A DNA stretch of 64,000 nt from Listeria ilorinensis (GTDB lineage: Bacteria > Bacillota > Bacilli > Lactobacillales > Listeriaceae). The stretch spans positions 124,001 to 188,000 of the forward strand of contig NZ_CAJYCN010000001.1 in the NCBI RefSeq assembly GCF_913566895.1. The letters run 5' to 3'. This document shows, in pieces, positions 16,921 to 24,230 of this stretch (positions are counted from its first letter, which is position 1; every line of letters begins with the position of its first letter). The translations under genes were made by a program, and so were the position numbers. A model generated the notes under the pieces. It worked only from the letters and a program-made list of their open reading frames with translations. It was not told the DNA's origin and ran no database searches.

Positions 16921-17589
16921 TTATAAAGCAGACAGCGGCCATTGCTGCCATACTGTCGTTTCTTTTTTATTGTTTAAAAGATCGTTAGCTGGAAACAACA
17001 CATCTGATGCGTCCCCACCATAACAAAAGCTACGTCCGGCAATACAAGAAATACTATATGTCCGCCAATCTCCAAAATCTATTTGTTTAACAAGAGGGGC
17101 AATTTGCTCTTTCAGCATTTTCCAAGCCTCTTCTTCTGTGAAAAAGCCTAAATGACAGCAGCTGCGTACCAAAAAAGCCGCACGTTCGAAATCCCAAGCT
17201 GCAATCGTCGAACAGCATTTAAAATCGTCGGCTGTATATTTATAAGTAGACGCTTGTATTTCTACTAAATCTGCAAAGCTATCTTCATTTGCAGCCGGTA
17301 TCGCCTTGGTGTTTCCTGCCTGGAAAGCAAGAAAGGCTTCCTGATATTCAGCCCGGTGTCCAGATGCCAGCAGCCATTCGATCATTTTCAAAGCTGATTC
17401 TTTGTCACTGATGCCCCAATCGTCTCTGATAATCGAAACAAAAATGGACTGTTTAACACGCATTTTCAGCACTAGACTTGTAGAATCGTTCATCTCAATA
17501 AGTAGGGCCCCCAAACCTAGATACGGTTGATTTTCTGGACACACTTTATTTTCTTCCAAAAATTTCAATCTTTTCTTTCGACCAAACAT
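16921..17589 (-). CDS. DUF1266 family protein (paralogue B)
   Basis: A 222-aa DUF1266 protein with DDWGISDKESA (about 57-67), AWDFERAAFLVRSCCHLGFF (about 129-148) and GRSFCYG (about 187-193). The frame is open 33 codons further up, but I place the start at the ATG at 17589: MFGRKKRLKFLEEN aligns with MFSKNKIMTFIEEN of paralogue A, and AAAGG lies nine bases before it. It is the first gene of a three-gene operon with two small membrane proteins. Function unknown. Confidence 0.8.
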   Translation of the reverse strand: MFGRKKRLKFLEENKVCPENQPYLGLGALLIEMNDSTSLVLKMRVKQSIFVSIIRDDWGISDKESALKMIEWLLASGHRAEYQEAFLAFQAGNTKAIPAANEDSFADLVEIQASTYKYTADDFKCCSTIAAWDFERAAFLVRSCCHLGFFTEEEAWKMLKEQIAPLVKQIDFGDWRTYSISCIAGRSFCYGGDASDVLFPANDLLNNKKETTVWQQWPLSAL

Positions 17590-17905
17590 TTCCTTCATCC
17601 TTTCGATGTATGTTGTCCTATTTTGTGGCCACTCAAGGATAATAGGTGATATCTTTTTTATAATATCTGTTGGCAATACTAAAAACAAGCTTTTTCAAAA
17701 GAAAACTTCCTCTATCACACAAATTTCACATCCTGTTCACAAAAAGCAAAATATATGTTTTGTTTATATAAAGTAACAATATGCATTTATTTTCTCTATC
17801 TAAATTAATTTTAATCGTTCCATTATTAAAGTGTTTCCTCAAGAAAAACACCCTGTCATTATCTGCTTTTGCAAAAAGACCCTCATAAAATTCATTCTCA
17901 AAACA
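17590..17905. other. AT-rich intergenic stretch
   Basis: About 315 bases between the DUF1266-B start and the yaaL terminator. It must contain the DUF1266-B promoter. I see a weak GTGTTT/AAACAC hairpin near 17830-17852 but no gene. Confidence 0.5.
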
Positions 17906-17940
17906 TCAAAAAACCACATAATCAATCATGATTATGTGGT
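17906..17940 (-). terminator. Terminator overlapping the end of yaaL
   Basis: A perfect 12-bp stem (ACCACATAATCA and TGATTATGTGGT, four-base loop) followed by TTTTT on the minus strand. Its 5' arm and loop encode the last codons of yaaL, and the stop codon TGA lies in the hairpin. Confidence 0.9.
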
Positions 17941-18182
17941 CTATTTTTCACTTCACGGTGACGTGCTTCCTTAAATAGATAGAAGTACTTTGCCTCTGCC
18001 TTCTTCTCTTCAAATTCAAGCCGGGGATCGTAGCCGAAACTTTTGTGCAGCAACACTTTTTGTTTATGCCAGTTTTCCTGCGTCACTTCAATCAAATCAA
18101 GCAGATAGCGGTCATATTCCTTATGCAGCTTTCCAATTTTCTTCTTTTTCTTACGGCCATGTCTGGCGCTTCGTGCTTCCAC
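17922..18182 (-). CDS. yaaL: YaaL-like protein (DUF2508)
   Basis: An 86-aa basic cytoplasmic protein of the DUF2508 family, which follows recR in Bacillus and Listeria. Function unknown. The start is GTG at 18182 behind AGAGGTGATCAT. The N-terminus is lysine-rich (GRKKKKKIGK), the middle likely helical. It lies 12 bases after recR, in the dnaX-ebfC-recR-yaaL group. Confidence 0.85.
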   Translation of the reverse strand: MEARSARHGRKKKKKIGKLHKEYDRYLLDLIEVTQENWHKQKVLLHKSFGYDPRLEFEEKKAEAKYFYLFKEARHREVKNRPHNHD

Positions 18183-18194
18183 ATGATCACCTCT

Positions 18195-18791
18195 TTAAAC
18201 TTCGCGTCGGCCTTCAAGTGCCTTCGAGAGCGTTACTTCATCTGCATATTCCAGATCTCCACCTACTGGAAGCCCGTGCGCAATTCGTGTTACTTTAATG
18301 CCACTAGGTTTCACGAGACGAGAAATATACATGGCAGTTGCCTCACCTTCCACATTCGGATTCGTGGCGAGAATGACTTCTTCCACTTCCTCATTTTGAA
18401 GACGTTTAATAAGATCTGGAATATTGATATCTTCCGGTCCAATACCATCCATCGGTGAAATCGTTCCGTGCAATACATGATAGAGACCATGATAGTCGCG
18501 CATTTTTTCCATCGCAATCACATCTTTTGGCTCCTCTACGACACAAATAACCGATTGGTCACGGGATGTATCAGAGCAGATATAGCAAGGGTCCTTATCT
18601 GTAATATGTCCGCATACTGAACAAAAGCTTAAATTACGTTTGGCATCCACTAGCGCCTTGGCAAAATCAAGCACATCGTCTTCTTTCATGTCTAGCACAT
18701 AAAATGCAAGCCTTGCAGCCGATTTGGGACCGATTCCCGGTAACTTCATAAAACTATCCATTAGTCGTGTAATCGGCTCTGGATAATGCAT
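18195..18791 (-). CDS. recR: Recombination mediator RecR
   Basis: RecR works with RecO to load RecA on SSB-coated single-stranded DNA. The 198-aa protein has a helix-hairpin-helix (about 10-30, [14 protein letters not shown]), a C4 zinc finger (C57, C60, C69, C72), a Toprim domain with VVEEPKDV (about 80-87) and [12 protein letters not shown] (about 142-153), and the C-terminal Walker B-like part. Normal length. It follows ebfC at 89 bases. Confidence 0.97.
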   Translation of the reverse strand: MHYPEPITRLMDSFMKLPGIGPKSAARLAFYVLDMKEDDVLDFAKALVDAKRNLSFCSVCGHITDKDPCYICSDTSRDQSVICVVEEPKDVIAMEKMRDYHGLYHVLHGTISPMDGIGPEDINIPDLIKRLQNEEVEEVILATNPNVEGEATAMYISRLVKPSGIKVTRIAHGLPVGGDLEYADEVTLSKALEGRREV

Positions 18792-18880
18792 GCTTCATCG
18801 CTCACTTTCATTGAAGGAAAAAGCGCCTGTCCGCCGGAAAGCCCGTTCAGACAAACGCCCCTTCTGATTCCTATTTTAAA

Positions 18881-19198
18881 TTACAGCCCTGGGATATTCA
18901 TACCTTGTGTAAATCTACCCATTTTTTGAGCAGTCGTTTCGTCCACTTGTTTCAGCGCATCATTCATTGCAGCCAAAACAAGATCTTGCAACATTTCAAT
19001 ATCTTCCGGATCCACTACTTCTTCTTTGATTTCAACATCCAAGACTTCACGTTTCCCAGTGACCTTTATGCTGACCATACCGCCGCCAGCTGTTCCAACG
19101 AATTCAGATGCTTCGATTTCAGCCTGTGCTTTCGCCATATCCTTTTGCATTTTCTGCATTTGTTTCATCATACCTTGCATATTTCCCATTCCACGCAT
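18881..19198 (-). CDS. ebfC: Nucleoid-associated protein, YbaB/EbfC family
   Basis: A 105-aa dimeric DNA-binding protein of the YbaB/EbfC (YaaK) family. The Met-rich N-terminus ([17 protein letters not shown]) and [11 protein letters not shown] are typical. ATG at 19198 follows GAGGAG. It lies 31 bases after dnaX, the conserved arrangement. Confidence 0.94.
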   Translation of the reverse strand: MRGMGNMQGMMKQMQKMQKDMAKAQAEIEASEFVGTAGGGMVSIKVTGKREVLDVEIKEEVVDPEDIEMLQDLVLAAMNDALKQVDETTAQKMGRFTQGMNIPGL

Positions 19199-19229
19199 AT
19201 TTAAAATCTCCTCTTCTATTTAAGATTAT

Positions 19230-20966
19230 TTATTCCTTGATCTCAAGCAAGTCCTCGCCTACCAGCTTCATTGCTTCACTGACAAAAGTATCCTCTTGCT
19301 TCGGTGCCGATTTTGGTGTCCCGGCCTCATCATCACCCTCCGATTGCATGTCATGGCTTTGAAGGAAGCTTTCACGTACTTCCAACCACTGATTTTCCGG
19401 AATGCCGATAAATGTATAGTTGGTCTTGGTCAGTCGTGAGACACTGGCAGTGATCGTTTCGACAAAGTTTGGATTGTCCATTGCCATCTGGCAGTGAATC
19501 TCATGCTTAAATTTTAACACAAAAGTGTCCTCAGAGGCAGCCACAGGTTCTGCTTCATTGAGAAGTGCTGCCTGAGAAGCCATCAGCATCGATAGCAGTT
19601 CTCCCCAACAACCGCGAATCAGTTGTAAATCCTGCTTTTTCGCCGCGCCAAGTACATGATTGATCTTGCCGATCGGCGCTTTGAATTGTTTGCCATTGTT
19701 GATATTTGCTTTCTTACCGCGCGCTGGTTTGGATTCAGCTTGACTTGGGGCTACGCTGCCACTTGCCAGCTGCTTTTTAAGACTGGCGATTTCACCACGC
19801 AATTGATCGATCTCCTGCCTGAATGCACTCGTATCGACTGGTGCTGCCGCGTTTTCACTTGCTGGGACCGATGAGACACCGCCGCCAAGCTGTGTCATTT
19901 GGACAATTGCTACCTCAACATAGATACCCGGATGATTGGTAAACCTCATCTGTTGCTGCGTATCATTCAGGACCTTTACGCAGGCATAAATTTTACTGGT
20001 ATCTGCCCGGCTCGCCAATTCCTTGAACGCATCATCCGCCAGCGCTCGCTCAAGCGTTTCCTCAAGATTAGGTGCTTTCTGGTAGAGTAAAACATCTCTG
20101 AAAAAGACAAGTAAATCTTCCACCAGTCGGATCGGGTCTTTCCCTTCTGAAAGAAGTGCCGATAATGTTTCCAGCGCCTTTGCAGCATCCTGCGTCATCA
20201 CACTGTCTACCAGACTCGTCAACAAATTCTGTGCAACTGAACCGGTAATTTCGAGGGCATCCGCAATGGTCACTTCTTCCGAGCCGTAAGAAATCACCTG
20301 ATCGAGCAGACTGAGCGCATCCCGCATCCCACCTTCTGCTGCACGAGCCACAATCATAAGTGCCTTTTCGTCATAGGCAATTTTCTCCGCATCTAGAATA
20401 TAAGCCATTCGTCCAATGATGTCCTGCGTGGTGATCCGTTTAAAGTCAAAACGCTGCACACGCGAAATAATCGTTAGCGGCAACTTATGCGGTTCGGTCG
20501 TGGCCAAAATAAAAATCACATGCTTCGGCGGCTCTTCCAGCGTTTTGAGCAAGGCATTGAAAGCCCCCGTCGAAAGCATATGGACTTCATCGATAATGTA
20601 GACTTTATATTTAGCGACAGTCGGTGCATATTTGACTTTTTCCCGAATGTCCCGAATTTCTTCCACTCCATTATTGCTGGCAGCATCAATCTCAAGTACA
20701 TCAGGAATGCTTCCGTCTGTGATCCCTTGGCAAATCTCACATTCATTGCAAGGTTCACCATTCGTACTATGTTCACAATTGATCGCCTTAGCAAAAATCT
20801 TCGCCGCACTCGTTTTCCCTGTCCCGCGAGGTCCGCTGAACAAATAGGCATGCGACGTTTTATTTTGAGTGATGGCGTTTTGAAGCGTCTTCGTCACATG
20901 GCTCTGCCCGACGACATCTTCAAAAGACTGCGGTCGAAAAACACGATATAATGCTTGATATGCCAT
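19230..20966 (-). CDS. dnaX: DNA polymerase III subunit gamma/tau
   Basis: Clamp-loader ATPase of the replisome. Walker A GPRGTGKTSA is at residues 45-54, zinc ligands are C64, C73, C76 and C79, Walker B IIDEVHML lies near 125, and sensor 1 is in LATTEPHKLP near 160. The C-terminal third is the variable tau region with a possible coiled coil (DQLRGEIASLKKQL, about 386-399). Length 578 aa is normal. The ATG at 20966 follows AGGAGCG. I saw no slippery heptamer that would support gamma production. Confidence 0.97.
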   Translation of the reverse strand: MAYQALYRVFRPQSFEDVVGQSHVTKTLQNAITQNKTSHAYLFSGPRGTGKTSAAKIFAKAINCEHSTNGEPCNECEICQGITDGSIPDVLEIDAASNNGVEEIRDIREKVKYAPTVAKYKVYIIDEVHMLSTGAFNALLKTLEEPPKHVIFILATTEPHKLPLTIISRVQRFDFKRITTQDIIGRMAYILDAEKIAYDEKALMIVARAAEGGMRDALSLLDQVISYGSEEVTIADALEITGSVAQNLLTSLVDSVMTQDAAKALETLSALLSEGKDPIRLVEDLLVFFRDVLLYQKAPNLEETLERALADDAFKELASRADTSKIYACVKVLNDTQQQMRFTNHPGIYVEVAIVQMTQLGGGVSSVPASENAAAPVDTSAFRQEIDQLRGEIASLKKQLASGSVAPSQAESKPARGKKANINNGKQFKAPIGKINHVLGAAKKQDLQLIRGCWGELLSMLMASQAALLNEAEPVAASEDTFVLKFKHEIHCQMAMDNPNFVETITASVSRLTKTNYTFIGIPENQWLEVRESFLQSHDMQSEGDDEAGTPKSAPKQEDTFVSEAMKLVGEDLLEIKE

Positions 20967-21117
20967 CTGTCACGCTCCTCTAAACCTTAGTAGTTTTATT
21001 ATAGCTTATCTGCCTGTATTTGATAAGAAGAAACTGTTGAAATTTGGAAAAAACACCCGCATAAAAATAAGCGCCAAGAAAAAGGATCCGTTCAATGCTC
21101 CTTCCATTTTTCCACAC

Positions 21118-21147
21118 AACCAAAAGGCCAAGATACGCTCTTGGCCG
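21118..21147 (-). terminator. Terminator after the DUF3284 gene
   Basis: GGCCAAGA and TCTTGGCC form the stem, followed on the minus strand by TTTT. Confidence 0.75.
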
Positions 21148-21171
21148 ATAGAAAATATATAAGTGCAACAA

Positions 21172-21645
21172 CTATTTTTCCGATGGTGCTTCCACATTCT
21201 GCCCTGTTTTTTGTTTTTCTTTATTTTGGTTGATAACAGATAGTTCGATTGATTTCAGCAGATTTTTGACTTTTCTTTTACGGAAGAAGCCAAAAATAAA
21301 ACCAACTAGCGCATTGTTTAATTTTTGCATGGTCGCTTCTGCAGTAATCGTCTCTGCATACTCTACTTCACAGCTATGCTCACTGTTAGGGGTGATCGTA
21401 TAAGTCGTAGTGTGCGTATTGACGCGCCCTTTCGTTTGGAAACGATAGACTGAATTAGGGGTGATTTCCTCGATCGTCGTCGTTGTCAAAGCGCCGTTCG
21501 ACATGGTTCGCTGATAAGAGTACCCCTGCAATTTGCGAAGTGTGAGTGTCTTACCTTTTACCTGTTTGATATCATAAAGTACGGATTGAACGATCACATC
21601 AAAACATTCTTTATCCGAAATATAGAGTTTTTGTTTTACTTTCAT
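21172..21645 (-). CDS. DUF3284 domain protein
   Basis: A 157-aa protein resembling the DUF3284 family, which in Listeria and relatives accompanies cellobiose-type PTS genes. It looks like a SRPBCC/START-like fold (N-terminal VKQKLYISDKECFDVIVQS, a run of Thr-rich strands, a C-terminal helix), which is inference. No signal peptide. The start overlaps the previous stop by four bases (ATGA), so it is coupled to the 66-aa membrane protein. Confidence 0.72.
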   Translation of the reverse strand: MKVKQKLYISDKECFDVIVQSVLYDIKQVKGKTLTLRKLQGYSYQRTMSNGALTTTTIEEITPNSVYRFQTKGRVNTHTTTYTITPNSEHSCEVEYAETITAEATMQKLNNALVGFIFGFFRKRKVKNLLKSIELSVINQNKEKQKTGQNVEAPSEK

Positions 21646-21842
21646 TTCTTGTCGTCCCCCTGATCTTGATCATTTTTGCCCTTTTTGATCTTGCGGTAGA
21701 CAAAAATCCCACCAATGACTGCAATCGCAAGACCTGTAAACATCATTGGCATATTTGCCGCCCCGTCTTTTCCATAAATAGGGCTGAGCATAATGATAAA
21801 TGATCCAATACATACAATAAAAAGTCCATTTGATATCTTCAT
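21642..21842 (-). CDS. Small membrane protein with two helices
   Basis: A 66-aa protein with hydrophobic segments at about residues 5-20 and 33-48 and a charged tail (KKGKNDQDQGDDKK). The start lies two bases after the stop of the 73-aa gene, and the end overlaps DUF3284. The ribosome binding site is weak, consistent with coupling. Function unknown. Confidence 0.72.
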   Translation of the reverse strand: MKISNGLFIVCIGSFIIMLSPIYGKDGAANMPMMFTGLAIAVIGGIFVYRKIKKGKNDQDQGDDKK

Positions 21843-21844
21843 TT

Positions 21845-22066
21845 TTATCCCACGCTTACTTGGAAGTAAAGAACTGCACCGATTTCAGTTGCTTTGATCG
21901 CTTCCTTCGCAACTTTGGCTGCCTTTTCTTCATCCTCAATATTTGTTTCAAAAGACAATTTCATGCCTTGTTCCGCAACTTTTTTAAACGTAATGCCATC
22001 TTGATCGTGCTTTTCCAATAAATCTGTAACGTAATCCCGTTTCATCGGGCAATTGACAATAATCAA
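21845..22066 (-). CDS. Small conserved-type protein of unknown function
   Basis: A 73-aa soluble protein (MIIVNCPMKRDYVTDLLEKH at the N-terminus) with an alternating strand-helix pattern that could be a ferredoxin-like fold. The start is TTG at 22066 behind GGAGG with an eight-base spacer. It begins the three-gene group with the membrane protein and DUF3284, downstream of the EIIC gene. I do not recognise the family. Confidence 0.7.
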   Translation of the reverse strand: MIIVNCPMKRDYVTDLLEKHDQDGITFKKVAEQGMKLSFETNIEDEEKAAKVAKEAIKATEIGAVLYFQVSVG

Positions 22067-22149
22067 TGAAAAAACCTCCTCTTGTATATTTTAACTTTAT
22101 CTATCATCTGTTGCAACGGATTTCTTATTGTATGAATGCGCAAGACAAG

Positions 22150-22187
22150 AAATAGGCTGACCGCACTCCCCATCCGGCCAGCCCTAA
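22150..22187 (-). terminator. Terminator-like hairpin after the EIIC gene
   Basis: GGCTGGCCG pairs with CGGTCAGCC and is followed by ATTTCTT on the minus strand. Read-through to the three small genes is possible. Confidence 0.55.
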
Positions 22188-22191
22188 ATGT

Positions 22192-23556
22192 TTATTCTTT
22201 CATTTCTTCTTCCGGTACACCCACGCGGTTTGCGGTAATGACAAACGGTACCCAGATTAAGAAGGCGACCACCATATTGATCAGCGAGATCACAGGCGCC
22301 ATCCAATCACCACCCGTTGCAAGGAACGAATTGAGCAGCGGTGGCATTACCCACACTGTCGCGATTTTAACCGGTCCGACAATACCCCATACAGTAGCAA
22401 AGTAAGCAATCGTCACCATGACCATTGGCGCAATAATAAACGGAATCAGATAAATCGTATTCAACACAATCGGCAAACCGAACATGATCGGCTCATTGAT
22501 ATTAAAAATTCCCGGCCCAAGTGACAGTTTTGCAACTGTTCGTGCATCGGCACGCTTGGAAAACATCAAAAGTGCAATAATCAGTACAAGCGTACCGCCA
22601 GAGCCACCCATCCAGACATAGGCATCAAACGAACCGCGCACCCAGTCGAACGGTAAAGCAGTACCATCTTGCGCAGCCGAAATATTTTGTAGCTGAGCCG
22701 TACCCCACAAGGATTCAAGTACCGGCGCCAGCACATTGGGTCCGTGAATCCCAAAAAACCAAAGGATCTGCACAAGGAATGTAACCAAAAGAACAGCCCC
22801 GTACCCCTGTGACAGGGACAATAATGGTTCTTGGATTGTTTTCGAAATCCAAGTAATAACGTCCATATCAGTAACTTTAAAGAATACCCAGTCAATAATG
22901 GCACATACATATAAAGCGACAAGTGCTGGAATAATCGCAGCAAAAGCCTTACTTACAGCCGGCGGTACTGATTCTGGCATTTTAATGATAATATTTCTAC
23001 GCATCAATTTTGCATAGATGATGGTTGAAATAAATCCAAAAATCATTGCTGTAAACAAACCGGTCCCGTTTACCTGACTTAAACTAATAAAACCCCAGAT
23101 ACCCGTAAATTCAGACGGCAAAGAACTTAGATCGAAATTCGCATTGGCTGCTGCAAGCGCACCTTCTACAGCATCACGTCCGATTGTCACTGCCAAGTTC
23201 ATCACAAAAGCAGCAAGGGACACGAGTGCTCCAGCAAGCCTATCGACATCATATACCTTGGCTAGATTATACCCGAGCGAGACTGCAAACACGATCGATA
23301 CAATCGCAAGTGAGCCATTATACACATATCCATTTACCCCAATGAGCGGTTCCATGGCGCTAACAAAGCCAGTCCAGCCCCAGTCAGTTGGAAAATCCCT
23401 AAAAAATGCATTTAATAAAACGGCAATTGAGCCAGCCATAGTAATTGGCATCGTAGAAATAAATGCATCCCGTAAAGCCACTAGATGTTTTTGCGAGCCT
23501 ATCTTCGCTGCGATAGGCACAAAATATTTCTCTAAAAACGCTGTTAATCCGTTCAT
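22192..23556 (-). CDS. PTS EIIC component, cellobiose/diacetylchitobiose (lactose) family
   Basis: A 454-aa membrane permease of the CelB type: N-terminal MNGLTAFLEKYFVPIAAKIG, the EIIC hallmark FGIHGPNVLAP (about 270), and the C-terminal FNINEPIMFGLP motif (about 355) that lines the sugar site. It needs EIIA and EIIB partners, which are not adjacent, so it must share unlinked ones. ATG at 23556 follows GGGAGG. Likely a beta-glucoside permease; the sugar is not visible. Confidence 0.93.
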   Translation of the reverse strand: MNGLTAFLEKYFVPIAAKIGSQKHLVALRDAFISTMPITMAGSIAVLLNAFFRDFPTDWGWTGFVSAMEPLIGVNGYVYNGSLAIVSIVFAVSLGYNLAKVYDVDRLAGALVSLAAFVMNLAVTIGRDAVEGALAAANANFDLSSLPSEFTGIWGFISLSQVNGTGLFTAMIFGFISTIIYAKLMRRNIIIKMPESVPPAVSKAFAAIIPALVALYVCAIIDWVFFKVTDMDVITWISKTIQEPLLSLSQGYGAVLLVTFLVQILWFFGIHGPNVLAPVLESLWGTAQLQNISAAQDGTALPFDWVRGSFDAYVWMGGSGGTLVLIIALLMFSKRADARTVAKLSLGPGIFNINEPIMFGLPIVLNTIYLIPFIIAPMVMVTIAYFATVWGIVGPVKIATVWVMPPLLNSFLATGGDWMAPVISLINMVVAFLIWVPFVITANRVGVPEEEMKE

Positions 23557-23703
23557 AATGAACCTCCCATTTTATCTCTTTCTTTTTTCATTATGTCTTC
23601 CATAAGATTGATGTACGTTTTCCCTTCTATGATTCGTAAAAACAAGTGTGGACGCCTTTTTCCGTGTATGTATACTTTCCCCCCTTTTCTGCTACTGATT
23701 GGA

Positions 23704-23719
23704 AAAACGGTTCCGTTTC
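23704..23719. repeat. Operator-like inverted repeat upstream of the EIIC gene
   Basis: AAACGG and CCGTTT are separated by two bases, about 150 bases before the EIIC start. Possibly a repressor site; no regulator gene is adjacent. Confidence 0.35.
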
Positions 23720-23780
23720 TAATAGTAGCAATTATTGTGCCAAAGCTTTAAAACCCTTCCACTCTTTGGCAGGACAAGAT

Positions 23781-23794
23781 TTAGAGCGCTTACA
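23781..23794 (-). promoter_or_regulatory. Possible catabolite-responsive element before the EIIC gene
   Basis: On the minus strand TGTAAGCGCTCTAA matches the CcpA consensus at 13 of 14 positions. It lies 225 bases upstream of the permease start and could serve as a distal site, or act on the small gene at 23885. Confidence 0.4.
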
Positions 23795-23884
23795 CACTTT
23801 TAACACACAAAATGAAAACGCCATCATATTATTACACACTTCATCTTTGTGCTATAATTTACATGAAATAGAGGTGATTGAGAG

Positions 23885-24019
23885 ATGGCACTAAAATCAG
23901 ATATGCCAGAAGAAAGCCGAAATAGTAAAGTGATTGAGAAAAAAGACTTTACCATTATTTTGCCTGACCCGCCAAAATCCCCATCTTCTAAAAAACAAGA
24001 AAAAAAGCAGTCTAAATAA
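23885..24019 (+). CDS. 44-residue Lys/Pro-rich peptide of unknown function
   Basis: The frame starts MALKSDMPEESRNSKVIEKK and ends in a Lys/Ser/Pro-rich tail. It is a complete small unit: an extended -10 element (TGCTATAAT, TATAAT at 23853-23858), AGAGGTGA eight bases before the ATG, and a strong terminator six bases after the stop. It is hydrophilic and has no membrane segment. I do not recognise it. Confidence 0.65.
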   Translation: MALKSDMPEESRNSKVIEKKDFTIILPDPPKSPSSKKQEKKQSK

Positions 24020-24025
24020 ATTTTC

Positions 24026-24061
24026 AATAAGGTTCTTTGGATCAAGGAACCTTATTTTTTT
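24026..24061 (+). terminator. Terminator after the 44-residue gene
   Basis: AATAAGGTTC and GAACCTTATT form a stem followed by seven T. Confidence 0.9.
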
Positions 24062-24076
24062 ATAATCATTAAAAAC

Positions 24077-24092
24077 GTTCACATTTTAGACA
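24077..24092. repeat. Direct repeat, copy 1, upstream of the 987-aa LPXTG gene
   Basis: GTTCACATTTTAGACA, identical to the copy 55 bases downstream. See 24132. Confidence 0.75.
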
Positions 24093-24131
24093 AATTTAAA
24101 ACCCTACCCGCAGAGCCACTTTCGCCTATCT

Positions 24132-24147
24132 GTTCACATTTTAGACA
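24132..24147. repeat. Direct repeat, copy 2, upstream of the 987-aa LPXTG gene
   Basis: GTTCACATTTTAGACA again, 55 bases (about five helical turns) from copy 1 and 21 bases before the -35. The arrangement suggests two binding sites for one regulator on the same face of the DNA. Confidence 0.75.
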
Positions 24148-24167
24148 CATATGCCCCTTTAAACGTA

Positions 24168-24197
24168 TTGCATTAACACTTTACAACTTTCTATAAT
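24168..24197 (+). promoter_or_regulatory. Promoter of the 987-aa LPXTG gene
   Basis: TTGCAT, an 18-base spacer and TATAAT, 33 bases before the start codon. Confidence 0.65.
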
Positions 24198-24230
24198 TAG
24201 AAAGTAGAAATACGCACTGGAGGGGGAAAT

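Noticed and set aside
18045-18458. 137-codon plus-strand frame across recR and yaaL
   Set aside because: It lies opposite two recognised genes and resembles no protein family; Phe/His-rich composition is typical of antisense frames.
23144-23605. 153-codon frame antisense to the EIIC gene
   Set aside because: Ala/Ser/Thr-rich shadow of a membrane protein gene.
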